Made by a program: the position numbers and the translations under genes. Shown piece by piece: positions 26,313 to 34,331 of a stretch of DNA of 64,000 nucleotides (positions are counted from its first letter, which is position 1; every line of letters begins with the position of its first letter). A model generated the notes under the pieces. That model made no database searches. It saw nothing but the letters and a program-made list of their open reading frames with translations, and was not told the origin of the DNA. Where the stretch lies: the NCBI RefSeq assembly GCF_018860525.1, contig NZ_JAHKPM010000045.1, positions 1 to 64,000 on the forward strand. Direction: 5' to 3'. Origin of the DNA: Vibrio hepatarius (GTDB taxonomy: Bacteria > Pseudomonadota > Gammaproteobacteria > Enterobacterales > Vibrionaceae).

Positions 26313-26492
26313 CTACGTAAATTTACTCAATTTTGAGAGCACCCAGGCTAAATAAGCAATACGCTCTGCCCTCGCAGCGATATCATGATAGCCGCACTCC
26401 GTCGACTGATCATGTAACTCTGAAGCCATAGTGCTCAAGTGTCCAAGCCCTAATTCAATATCGTCCAAATTAACTACTACTCTGTTGATCAT
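26313..26492 (-). CDS. 59-aa hypothetical protein
   Basis: ATG 26492 to TAG 26313 encodes 59 aa starting MINRVVVNLDDIELGLGHLS, with predicted helical character and several His/Cys/acidic residues (ELHDQSTECGYHDIAARAER). AGGA lies about 9 nt upstream of the start, which supports translation. It has no signal or TM segment. It lies in accessory DNA next to an HTH regulator. I do not recognise the family. Confidence 0.55.
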   Translation of the reverse strand: MINRVVVNLDDIELGLGHLSTMASELHDQSTECGYHDIAARAERIAYLAWVLSKLSKFT

Positions 26493-26700
26493 TTTTGTAC
26501 ATCCTAGCTTTTCTTTCTTATTACTGACTAAAATAATATTGTTAGGTACTAATTTTAATAATAATTATCCTAATTGTAAGAATAGCTCTAGTTAGTAAGT
26601 AATTGATATTATTAATACTATTAGAGAGATTTTACGAATGGAAGAATAATTCGTTTTAAAATTAATTTACTGGGTTACGTTCATGTTTTATAAGTTGTAC

Positions 26701-26712
26701 GCCATATATGGC
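26701..26712. promoter_or_regulatory. Palindrome before the HTH gene
   Basis: GCCATATATGGC is a perfect 12-bp palindrome 27-45 bp before the possible starts of the adjacent HTH gene. It is a candidate autoregulatory operator. Confidence 0.4.
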
Positions 26713-26756
26713 TTATCTACTGATACACAACGCCACATTTGACGAGAAGCACTAGA

Positions 26757-27077
26757 GTGATATCATCCATTGTGGCTGTTTTACGCCGTTATAGAGAACA
26801 AGCCGAGATAACTCAGCAAGAGTTATCAGAGAAAACTGGAATTAAATTAAGAACCCTTCAAAGGTTTGAGACGGGTAAAACTTCGATGACCATTGCCCAC
26901 ATGGAGCTGTACATGAAAGCTTTGGATATCACTTTGCTAGATTTAGCGGTAACGGTTCAAACTGGTAGTTATTCAAAGACAGGACAAGTAGAAAGTGCGG
27001 CTAAACTATTGCCGAGAGATGCACAAGAAAAACATTTACAGTTTCTGATATCAATCGGTAAAGCACTCAAGAAATAA
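26757..27077 (+). CDS. XRE/HTH transcriptional regulator
   Basis: The product is about 106 aa. A Cro/CI-type HTH lies in the N-terminal half (RRYREQAEITQQELSEKTGI, then KLRTLQRFETGKTSMT). The start is unclear: TTG 26739 gives 112 aa, while GTG 26757 has GAGAAG about 10 nt upstream. The C-terminal tail (LLPRDAQEKHLQFLISIGKAL) may dimerise. It overlaps the convergent gene at 27067 by 11 bp. Its targets may include the palindromes at 26701 and in the dispersed repeat at 27393 and 29382, but this is inference. Confidence 0.8.
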   Translation: MISSIVAVLRRYREQAEITQQELSEKTGIKLRTLQRFETGKTSMTIAHMELYMKALDITLLDLAVTVQTGSYSKTGQVESAAKLLPRDAQEKHLQFLISIGKALKK

Positions 27078-27360
27078 CATTTGCTTCACCTGTTTTATAA
27101 GATTGAAAGCGCAACGTTTCAGGATAAGCATCCATCCAAAGAACTCTGTCTGCATCAAAAGCTAATTGCTCTAAACATGTTTCAACATAGCCTTTGTACT
27201 CACAGCACATAACGCTTACCACTGTATCATCAGAAAGTGATTCATTATCAAGATAGCGATATTCGCGAGAATATTCTTTTGCAATTGCTTCGAGTGGTGA
27301 GTTGGCCTCGACCAAAAAGTAACTGAACCAGTTGCTGATACAATATAGATTTGTAGCCAT
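27067..27360 (-). CDS. 97-aa hypothetical protein
   Basis: The 97-aa acidic soluble protein, MATNLYCISNWFSYFLVEANSPLEAIAKEY at the N-terminus (quoted in parts: MATNLYCISNWFSYFLVEAN), has the character of a small HTH-associated or phage-like protein. I do not recognise the family. Its start is 33 bp from a 70-bp repeat carrying a palindrome (27393-27467), which probably holds its promoter and operator. It converges on the HTH gene. Confidence 0.6.
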   Translation of the reverse strand: MATNLYCISNWFSYFLVEANSPLEAIAKEYSREYRYLDNESLSDDTVVSVMCCEYKGYVETCLEQLAFDADRVLWMDAYPETLRFQSYKTGEANVIS

Positions 27361-27392
27361 ACTAAAACCTCGGTAGATAAAATACCAATGTA

Positions 27393-27467
27393 GACTTTGG
27401 ACAATTCGAACCTTGTCAGTGATTTTGCTAATTTAGCAAGTTATGAATAATAACAAGTATTGCAAAT
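27393..27467. repeat. Dispersed 70-bp repeat, copy 1, with palindromic core
   Basis: This stretch matches 29382-29451: GACTTTGGACAATTC, then TTGTCAGTGATTTTGCTAA, then ATGAATAA and ACAAGTAT. The core TTGCTAA-T-TTAGCAA (27425-27439) is a perfect 15-bp inverted repeat kept in both copies. It sits upstream of the 97-aa gene. It may be a regulator binding site or a relic of a recombination site. Confidence 0.65.
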
Positions 27468-27545
27468 TGAATTGTGGAGAGCTAGCGCAAGCCAAAAACT
27501 TGCACTACCTTAAACAACTAACTTTGATTTGAGTTAAAAATCAAA

Positions 27546-27914
27546 TCAAAATGAAAGACCTAATCCTCTCTCAAGAAATGCTAGAAAAAAAACCATTATC
27601 CAACTCCAAAAGCCCAAAGCATTCCACCACATAAAAGCCTTAAATTTTTTAGAATTCGTTTTTTCACGATGCCTAATAAAAGGATAAGCAATACAATAAT
27701 TAGTAAACCGACTCCCTACATCCCAAGATGCTTGATACTTCGGTCGCATATAACCTTTATCGTCGTAATACTTATTCAAATCTTTAGCTAACTGTTTATC
27801 TATGAAAATAATGTGTTTAAAGCTACCTAACGAGATTACAGGCAATACAAGCACTGATGGAAAGCACCAGACAATAGCAATAACACCGAAAACAGCTATC
27901 AACCAATCTAACAT
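27546..27914 (-). CDS. Membrane protein, candidate immunity partner
   Basis: The 122-aa protein has an N-terminal hydrophobic helix (LDWLIAVFGVIAIVWCFPSV), a second hydrophobic stretch and a C-terminal helix (GFWSWIMVFFLAFLERGLGL). It follows the Gly-zipper protein gene (stop/start adjacent at 27914/27915) and is of the small membrane type often protecting against membrane-damaging toxins. The immunity role is inferred from position and topology only. Confidence 0.6.
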   Translation of the reverse strand: MLDWLIAVFGVIAIVWCFPSVLVLPVISLGSFKHIIFIDKQLAKDLNKYYDDKGYMRPKYQASWDVGSRFTNYCIAYPFIRHREKTNSKKFKAFMWWNALGFWSWIMVFFLAFLERGLGLSF

Positions 27915-29174
27915 CTATTCATTTCCCCAAACGTCTTCAACCTTTTCATAAATAACATCAGCCCCCCATTTACCAGCGGTCGAACCAGCCACACCACCGA
28001 CAGCACCACCAACAACTGTTCCTGCAATTGCAGCAACAGCAAGTACAGGAGCAGAAGCGGTTACGCCAATAATTACAGCAAAACCAGTGACAGATGAGAC
28101 AGCTACCCCTGCACCAACAGTTCCACCTTGCGCACCTCCTACAATTCCACCAATAAAGCCAATAACTTCACGAGTCGTTGTCTTACCACAATCCCCTTGA
28201 CCATCTACCTTACAGGCTTCGTAGATGTTATCTATTCCACTGACCGCACCGACCATTAAGCCTATGTATCCCAATCCTCTCGCAGCTGAAATGCCAATAG
28301 AAATATTGCCGATACGCTTACCTAAATCTTTCACAAAACCTGTCTTTAGAATTTCATCCGCGTTGTGAATTACCGATTTGGTGGACAACTTTAGATTGCG
28401 CTTGATTTGCGCATAAATTGGGAGTTTAACGCTACGTTTAGACAGCATGGCAAATGAGCCATCAAGCTTTTTAAATAGGCCCGCACGTTCAGAAACAAAG
28501 GTTCCGTAGTTGACCCCGCCTGTTCTGCTTGCCATCGCTACTTGAGCAGCGTACAAATCATTTATTTCTAAAAGCACGCCTTGGATGTTTTTCAGATTCT
28601 GCTCAACAAGTGCCGATGTAGTCCCAACACCTGTAGAGACCTGTGCATAGTAGTCCGTAGGTAAACCATCAGTCCGAATTCGTTCGTCGAGTTGATGCGA
28701 GAACAACTCAAAGTGCCGGTTTAGAGTATCGACTTCCTCATCGAGTAGCTTGCCTAATTCCTTACTCGCAATCTTGGCTTGCTCAAGCCATTCATCAAAG
28801 AGCTTCTTATCTTCTGGTGTTTTGGGCTCTGTTGTAGGAAGAAGCACAATCTCACCCTCTCGAACAGGCTCGTTAAGGTGTGAGTTACAGCTTTTGATAT
28901 ACTGTTTTTGATCTTCTTTAGTTTCAGCAGTAAACAAACTTGCCCATAAAGCCTCTTGAGGTTGCGTGGTTGGTGCCTGCAACCAGCCAAGTTCAAAAAC
29001 TCGTGCTGCCTTCTCGCGCTCAGCAATAACCCGTTCACGGTTCTCAGCCCAACGTTTCTCATCCTTCTCTGTAAAGGTTAATTCTTCCCTGCGCTGTTGC
29101 CGGTGACGTGCCGCTCTTTCTCTTGTGGTTTCTTGCCTTTCTTCAGGGGTATATGGGAAAGATTTATACCGCAT
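27915..29174 (-). CDS. Candidate membrane-active effector (LysM-like and glycine-zipper protein)
   Basis: The 419-aa protein has a charged N-terminus rich in Arg/Glu (1-60), then a LysM-like tail NSHLNEPVREGEIVLL (about 93-110) seen in many type VI-associated effectors. A helical middle follows, and the C-terminus is a Gly/Ala/Val-rich glycine-zipper region (about 325-405: GFIGGIVGGAQGGTVGAG, GTVVGGAVGGVAGSTAG) expected to insert in membranes. It has no signal peptide. The adjacent 122-aa membrane protein fits an immunity gene. It resembles T6SS membrane-disrupting effectors by architecture. No T6SS genes are in the window, so this is a hypothesis. Confidence 0.6.
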   Translation of the reverse strand: MRYKSFPYTPEERQETTRERAARHRQQRREELTFTEKDEKRWAENRERVIAEREKAARVFELGWLQAPTTQPQEALWASLFTAETKEDQKQYIKSCNSHLNEPVREGEIVLLPTTEPKTPEDKKLFDEWLEQAKIASKELGKLLDEEVDTLNRHFELFSHQLDERIRTDGLPTDYYAQVSTGVGTTSALVEQNLKNIQGVLLEINDLYAAQVAMASRTGGVNYGTFVSERAGLFKKLDGSFAMLSKRSVKLPIYAQIKRNLKLSTKSVIHNADEILKTGFVKDLGKRIGNISIGISAARGLGYIGLMVGAVSGIDNIYEACKVDGQGDCGKTTTREVIGFIGGIVGGAQGGTVGAGVAVSSVTGFAVIIGVTASAPVLAVAAIAGTVVGGAVGGVAGSTAGKWGADVIYEKVEDVWGNE

Positions 29175-29381
29175 ATGAATTCTCTTATAGAAAAAATAAA
29201 AGCGATGATACCAATAGTTTCAGCTAGTTATCATACCTAATAAAGCATTTTGATGCATTAACCAACGAAATAGTCATTTTGACTACTGAAACGCTCAAAG
29301 TAACTCTTTGCACTTAGTCTTAAAGAGTAAATATGGGTAGAGGTTGTGCGCGTTAACATAACCAGAGTGGGTTCTGATTAT

Positions 29382-29451
29382 GACTTTTGGACAATTCTGT
29401 GTCAGTGGTTTTGCTAAATTAGCAATTCATGAATAACTACAGGTATGGAAA
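29382..29451. repeat. Dispersed 70-bp repeat, copy 2, with palindromic core
   Basis: The partner of 27393-27467 has the core TTGCTAA-A-TTAGCAA at 29411-29425, a perfect inverted repeat differing from copy 1 only at the centre. It lies 208 bp upstream of the effector-like gene. The stretch 29175-29599 holds no gene. Confidence 0.65.
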
Positions 29452-29599
29452 GTCACTAACTTGGTGCCATGCGTGAATAGACCAGTTCAAGGCGCAATGC
29501 CCCTCGATCATCATCGAATAATTTACTTAATAAAATGGCTTCTGGCTTGTTCAACACTCGGGATTTAACGTTGGCTGCGCAACGCTTAATCCTTATTTG

Positions 29600-30430
29600 T
29601 TATATTTTTTCTGCGACGATCTCATAACAGGTTTTATCAATAGATGTTTTATAAACTTCAACATGTGGGAAGTACTCTTTTGCAATCGCGAGAATAACTT
29701 TTTGCTTACTCTCAGGCATTTTGCATCCGAGATAGATGCGCTCTAGAGCATCTGGTGAGTACTTATGAAGACCGCGTACACTGCTTATGAACCTGAACTC
29801 ACCCTCATATTTCCATTGCAAATGCTTAAACTGCACTGGAGCAAAATACGACTCGTCAGTGTTATTCATATAGGTAAATGGATTTACTTTATGAGTAACA
29901 TCAGAATAATCAACTTTGCAGTGTCCAATTTTACTCTCTGAGTTATGACTTCTAAATGAATCCAGTAACTTTGTCGCTGAGAACTGCAAGCAGAATCCAG
30001 TAAAACTTACAGCATAATGAGCCCACATTAACATATTCTTGTAATGCTCAGGCTCTTCGGGAATGTCCAATGAAGTTGAAAATATATTCAGTTTTCCAAG
30101 TGTTTTCTCTTGTTGGCTCTGAATCAACTCTATCGCTTCGTACATTTTTTTAACGAATAGATCACGATTTTTGTCATAAATATCTTCAGCCATTTGCTTA
30201 GCTTGGGTTGTTGATTTTGACAGAGAATGCTCTATTTCTTTAGCTCCAATCTCTTTGAATTTCGCAATATTCTCCTCTTCCTTTTCCGAAACTACATATT
30301 CGAAAGATAGTTCGAAGGGGTCATTAAGTGAGTCTACGTCTGAGAACCAAACGCTTTGGTCAGCTAATGCAGACAATGAGTTCTCATTAAATGATGCAAA
30401 TTTGTATAACTGATCTGTTGGAAATTCCAT
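29600..30430 (-). CDS. DUF2971 domain protein
   Basis: The 276-aa soluble protein has the DUF2971 pattern: an N-terminal LYKFASFNENSLSAL segment, SLNDPFELSFE, then LMWAHYAVSFTGFCLQF and WKYEGEFRFI. DUF2971 proteins are common in defence and mobile islands, but no activity is established that I can name. It is in accessory DNA, 80 bp downstream of the coiled-coil membrane protein gene on the same strand. Confidence 0.8.
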   Translation of the reverse strand: MEFPTDQLYKFASFNENSLSALADQSVWFSDVDSLNDPFELSFEYVVSEKEEENIAKFKEIGAKEIEHSLSKSTTQAKQMAEDIYDKNRDLFVKKMYEAIELIQSQQEKTLGKLNIFSTSLDIPEEPEHYKNMLMWAHYAVSFTGFCLQFSATKLLDSFRSHNSESKIGHCKVDYSDVTHKVNPFTYMNNTDESYFAPVQFKHLQWKYEGEFRFISSVRGLHKYSPDALERIYLGCKMPESKQKVILAIAKEYFPHVEVYKTSIDKTCYEIVAEKI

Positions 30431-30510
30431 TTAATCCTCTAAAAATATAACGCCTTGCTCACTGGAAAATTGGAAGCGAAGCGAGTAATTTTTCCGCGTG
30501 CAGCAACTTC

Positions 30511-31794
30511 TTAGGTGCTGGCATTACTTGGTTTTGATTTTGCTAGTTTTTTAGGATCTATTTCAATCGATGAGTCACCCGCTTTTAATTTTACTGTAGA
30601 CGCACTACCCATTAAGGCTGATGCCAGTTGATCTGCTGGGTGATTCAGTGGATCTATCTTTTCTTTTTCTTTAGAGAATAGGTTGTTCGACAAGCTCTCC
30701 AGCAACTCAGGCGGTATAGCAGTGCCTTTTGCATCTTTCCACTCCAAGCTTGTCTCAACTAGCCAACTTGCTCGCTCCATATCAAGCTCAAAGTGTTTAA
30801 GTTCAAATTCAGACTGCGAGTGTATCTCGAACCAACGATTCATCCAACGAATCATAAAAATAACCGAACCAATCGCGCCAGCGGAATAAATTGCCTGTTT
30901 TATTCCCGCTATGATTATTTTGTTTATGTCATCACCTTGAAGAACATCGTAAAACTCTTTAACTGAAACGGAACCTAACGCAACGAAAATTACTATAAGG
31001 CCAAGCATAGCTATAGCAATTGGTGTTCTAAGCTTATTTGTACCCTCGGTAAGGCTAAACTTGGTTTGTCTTGCTTTGATTTCCTTGAGGATGTCTCTAC
31101 GAATTTCTCTTCGAGCATGAGTGTTGCTACTGTCATCTAACTCTTTTCTCTTTTTCTCTAGCTCGTCAACTTCTTCTTTTAACGCCTCTTCTTTAGCAAG
31201 ATACTCAGCCTCAATCTGTTTTCGTTTTTCTTCAGCGGCCTCTTCAGATTTATCTACTTTTTCGCCGAATTCTCGATCTAACTGAATTCTGTAGTCATGA
31301 GTACTCTTTACTAGGTTCTCATTGAGAGCTTCCAGCCTCTCAATATTTGAAATATGTATTGCGTTGAATTGCGCTTGTTCATCGGTAGTACCAGATGAGG
31401 ACCTTTTAGGATCGAACGCCTTTAGCTTTCGGTTAATCGTAGTAACGATTTCGATCGCTGTTTCAAAGTCCATAGTGGCACTATTGTTTTGACGAAGTAC
31501 AATTTCATCAAATATCCCAGACTTATTTTGTGACTGATAATTTCCACCTCGATGAAAAGATATATTTAGTCCTGGCTGGTTCATTGATACTGTTTCGATG
31601 ATAGCTGAGTTCTTTTTTATTAGGAGATCAAATACTTCCGGAGTTTCACCATTTAGATCAACACTACCAATAGAGTTAAATCCAAGTGTTGAAATATTTA
31701 TCTGGTTGTTATTAGTATGTTTCGCCAGCTCTTTGAAACATCCAATGATGGATTTGTCTGCCGCCCTAGGGACTTTTATTATTTGATCTGTCAC
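30511..31794 (-). CDS. Coiled-coil membrane protein of unknown family
   Basis: The 427-aa protein has an N-terminal globular part (1-130), a long charged coiled coil (about 165-250: EKVDKSEEAAEEKRKQIEAE and following) and two TM helices (TPIAIAMLGLIVIFVALGSV about 260-280; KQAIYSAGAIGSVIFMIRW about 302-320). An acidic C-terminal tail follows. The topology resembles inner-membrane sensors or anchors. I do not recognise the family. The DUF2971 neighbour may be a functional partner. Confidence 0.65.
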   Translation of the reverse strand: MTDQIIKVPRAADKSIIGCFKELAKHTNNNQINISTLGFNSIGSVDLNGETPEVFDLLIKKNSAIIETVSMNQPGLNISFHRGGNYQSQNKSGIFDEIVLRQNNSATMDFETAIEIVTTINRKLKAFDPKRSSSGTTDEQAQFNAIHISNIERLEALNENLVKSTHDYRIQLDREFGEKVDKSEEAAEEKRKQIEAEYLAKEEALKEEVDELEKKRKELDDSSNTHARREIRRDILKEIKARQTKFSLTEGTNKLRTPIAIAMLGLIVIFVALGSVSVKEFYDVLQGDDINKIIIAGIKQAIYSAGAIGSVIFMIRWMNRWFEIHSQSEFELKHFELDMERASWLVETSLEWKDAKGTAIPPELLESLSNNLFSKEKEKIDPLNHPADQLASALMGSASTVKLKAGDSSIEIDPKKLAKSKPSNAST

Positions 31795-32362
31795 ATTTAC
31801 TCCTTAATTGTGAAAACCCGAAGGGCACCTAACATTTTAATATCGTGCAGGCACGAATTCACACTTTCAGCATATCCCAAACTCATTGCTTAACCAACTG
31901 AAAAATAAGCATATAATACAGTATAAATCCGATTTTTCAGGTGCAAGCCGTGTAAACACACATTGCTTCCTATTCAAGGCACGTTATCACTGAAGAACTT
32001 CCATTTAGTTATCGACTATTCAATAGCTTAGAAACACGTTAAACAACGTATTCGAATATAATAGGGTCAAGTCTTGCTTCTTGTTACCCATGAGTTTTTC
32101 TATATCAAATCTACCCGATGACCTTTATTCAAACTCCGGCTCGTAGCGCAGAATGGGGCAAATCTAAGTTAGCTCATGAAATTAAACATTACAAGCATAG
32201 CGTTACGCATCACGCTGAGCCTTAAAAAACCATATAGTTCAACATACCGCACCTTGGTGGTGGCGACTTAGGAACCTGATAAATTTTTATTTCACGAGGG
32301 TCACCCTCGTTTGCTATCCTGAAGGGCTAGAAAGAACCTAAAACCCTATAAATCAGACAATT
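31795..32362. other. Intergenic stretch with a small open frame and hairpin
   Basis: These 568 bp carry no convincing gene. A 35-codon frame at 32118-32225 (+; MTFIQTPARSAEWGKSKLAH...) lacks a clear ribosome site. An ACGAGGG-TCA-CCCTCGT palindrome at 32294-32310 may be a terminator or operator ahead of the GNAT gene. Confidence 0.35.
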
Positions 32363-32746
32363 ATGGTCACCAGTTCAAAAAATAGATTAGAAGTGCATGA
32401 ACAATGCTATGTGTTGGAAGCAGGTTATATGGAGCCGTTTTGGGACTTTACTCTATCTCTCACGGATCACCCCAAAAGTCTCCTATACCTGAATATCGAA
32501 GTACAAGATAAAGTACTCTACATTGCAGACCTATATATTTATGACGAAGAAGGTCGCTCTAATGGCTTAGGAACAGCAGTTTTGTCACACGCAATCAAGT
32601 TAGCTAAAAAAAATGGTTTTTTGAAAATGTATGGGTATTGCACTCCTGGAATTAACAACAAAGTTCATAACTTTTATAAGCGCCTTGGTTTTGATATCGA
32701 TAAGGAAGCGGGCCGTCTAGAACTCAACTTAATAGACAATAACTAA
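32363..32746 (+). CDS. GNAT-family N-acetyltransferase
   Basis: The 127-aa protein has the GNAT acetyl-CoA motif A as RSNGLGTAVLSHAIKLAKKN (R-x-x-G-x-G) and the typical NFYKRLGF C-terminal element. It transfers acetyl from acetyl-CoA to an unknown amine. It stands alone in accessory DNA, and its 3' end overlaps the convergent winged-helix gene by 23 bp, unusual for long-established neighbours. Confidence 0.85.
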   Translation: MVTSSKNRLEVHEQCYVLEAGYMEPFWDFTLSLTDHPKSLLYLNIEVQDKVLYIADLYIYDEEGRSNGLGTAVLSHAIKLAKKNGFLKMYGYCTPGINNKVHNFYKRLGFDIDKEAGRLELNLIDNN

Positions 32747-33014
32747 ATTCCACCCCTCCAAACGATCGGCTATCTCTTCTCCTTAAGAGATAGCCTTTTT
32801 CAACCAGCCCTTTTAGCTGCGTACTAGTAAAGCTGGGTGATAAATCACATCGGCCTGAAATTTGTGATGCTGTCACACTTTCCCCCTTTTTGATCGCATC
32901 AAGAACTTTAAGCTGAGTTTTGGTTGGCTTCACTCGTACCACCTGATGAGGACAATTGCGCGCAGCGGTTATAAGGGCCTCGTTTATTGGTGCATTTGGG
33001 TATAAAAACGACAT
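32724..33014 (-). CDS. MarR-like winged-helix protein
   Basis: The 96-aa protein is a winged HTH in KPTKTQLKVLDAIKKGESVT and SQISGRCDLSPSFTSTQLKG, then a wing (LLRRRDSRSFGGVEFSY). It lies just left of the integrase on the same strand and could be a phage regulator or the last flanking gene. A possible zinc finger of the Ogr/late-activator type is absent, so the P2 late activator role is not supported. Confidence 0.7.
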   Translation of the reverse strand: MSFLYPNAPINEALITAARNCPHQVVRVKPTKTQLKVLDAIKKGESVTASQISGRCDLSPSFTSTQLKGLVEKGYLLRRRDSRSFGGVEFSYCLLS

Positions 33015-33092
33015 GACAGGCTTACCCCCTGTAATTAAGAATTGAAATTGAGTTTAATCGTTGATCTGAATGATCAATTTAGAATGAAATGT

Positions 33093-34331
33093 TTATTGAA
33101 AATCAGCCCTAAAACAGCTTCGCCAGCAATTTTTTAGCCACGAATGGTACGTTTTAAGCGCCGATAGTTTCTGAAGTTCCATGTGCGTGTGAATGTAAGC
33201 TTGATCTAACTTACCCTTAGCATGATTGAGCAACGTTTCAGCGACTATATAATCCACCCCAAGATCGGCCCAAACGGTACGTGCTAGTTTACGTAAATCA
33301 TGGGCGCTCCATTGCCCTTTACTGATTTCACGAACCATTTCGCTTGCCTTAGTCGAATGTATGGCCTGTTTATCTCTTTTTGTCAGAGGAAAAACATTAT
33401 TGCCCTTGTAGTAGTTCGCCAACTGCCAATCTTTAAACGCTCTTAGCAAAGCTACCATTTCATCCGTTAGCGGGTAGACTATCTCTTTTTTCGTTTTTGT
33501 GTATTGCTTGGGAATAGTCCAACGCTTTGTCGCAAAGCAGATGTGCCTCCACTTTACCTGCCGCGTTTCACCAATCCGAGTACCATGGGCCAACATCATT
33601 AAACATAGCATTCGACCAAAGGGATCGGATGATTGAAAAGACTCAACCGCCCAAGGCGTATCACCCGGACGAAGTTTGCACCCTTTAACTTCAACTTTGG
33701 CTTTGACGAAATCGGTAAACTTCATATCACTAAGCGGATTTGAACCCAAGAACCGGAGCTGCTTCGCCTTATTGAATGCTACTTTCACTGTTTGAAACAA
33801 AGTACGCATGTAACTGGGTGAGTAGTGAGACTCCCGCAATACCTTCATCAAACGCTTTTCCATCACTCGATGGTCAAAGTCTGCAATCTTTACTCCTTCT
33901 AGGTTGTAGATTAAGTGCTTCTCACACATCGACTTAATAGCAAGTAATCTAGCACGATCTAAGATTTGAGCTTTCATCTCATAGTCCAAATACCACTGAA
34001 GTAGCTCACCTACAGTGTCAAACTCATTAAAAACTGAACGTTTGCCCGTTGCAAGATCTGCGACATACACATTAAGCACATCGAACACATGCACAGAAGA
34101 TAGATTGGGATATTTGCCGATAGTATGACCTTTTTGCTTTCCCCCTCGATATTCCATATACACCCAAGAGCCTTTGCTCCGATCTTTGGAATAACGCAAG
34201 TACAAGGAATACCGTTCATCTTTCAACTGCCTTATACCAGGCACTTTGGCATACTGCCGGATTTTGGCATCTGAGGTTTTACACTTCACTGTTTGAGCCA
34301 TTAACGCATTAGAATTTAAACGAATACCCAT
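33093..34331 (-). CDS. Tyrosine recombinase (phage integrase)
   Basis: The 412-aa integrase has an N-terminal DUF4102-like arm (SLYLRYSKDRSKGSWVYMEY; KGHTIGKYPNLS) and a C-terminal catalytic domain with Arg in HGTRIGETRQ (about 250), HDLRKLART (about 340), LLNHAKG and the nucleophile Tyr in DQAYIHTH (about 380). The ATG at 34331 overlaps the gpD stop (TAATG), with GGGGG upstream as the ribosome site. Being the distal gene of the late operon is unusual for an integrase. The att site is expected beside it. Confidence 0.92.
   Translation of the reverse strand: MGIRLNSNALMAQTVKCKTSDAKIRQYAKVPGIRQLKDERYSLYLRYSKDRSKGSWVYMEYRGGKQKGHTIGKYPNLSSVHVFDVLNVYVADLATGKRSVFNEFDTVGELLQWYLDYEMKAQILDRARLLAIKSMCEKHLIYNLEGVKIADFDHRVMEKRLMKVLRESHYSPSYMRTLFQTVKVAFNKAKQLRFLGSNPLSDMKFTDFVKAKVEVKGCKLRPGDTPWAVESFQSSDPFGRMLCLMMLAHGTRIGETRQVKWRHICFATKRWTIPKQYTKTKKEIVYPLTDEMVALLRAFKDWQLANYYKGNNVFPLTKRDKQAIHSTKASEMVREISKGQWSAHDLRKLARTVWADLGVDYIVAETLLNHAKGKLDQAYIHTHMELQKLSALKTYHSWLKNCWRSCFRADFQ

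Noticed and set aside
30431..30510. Integron attC-like sequence (ATAACGCC... with imperfect inverted repeat)
   Set aside because: Core site motifs are incomplete and no second copy or integron integrase was seen.
32118..32225. 35-codon plus-strand frame
   Set aside because: No ribosome site, no family and no coding-type features; listed only as part of the gap.
32900..33092. Attachment site attL
   Set aside because: No repeat shared with 63705-63967 could be found by eye, so no att site is claimed.
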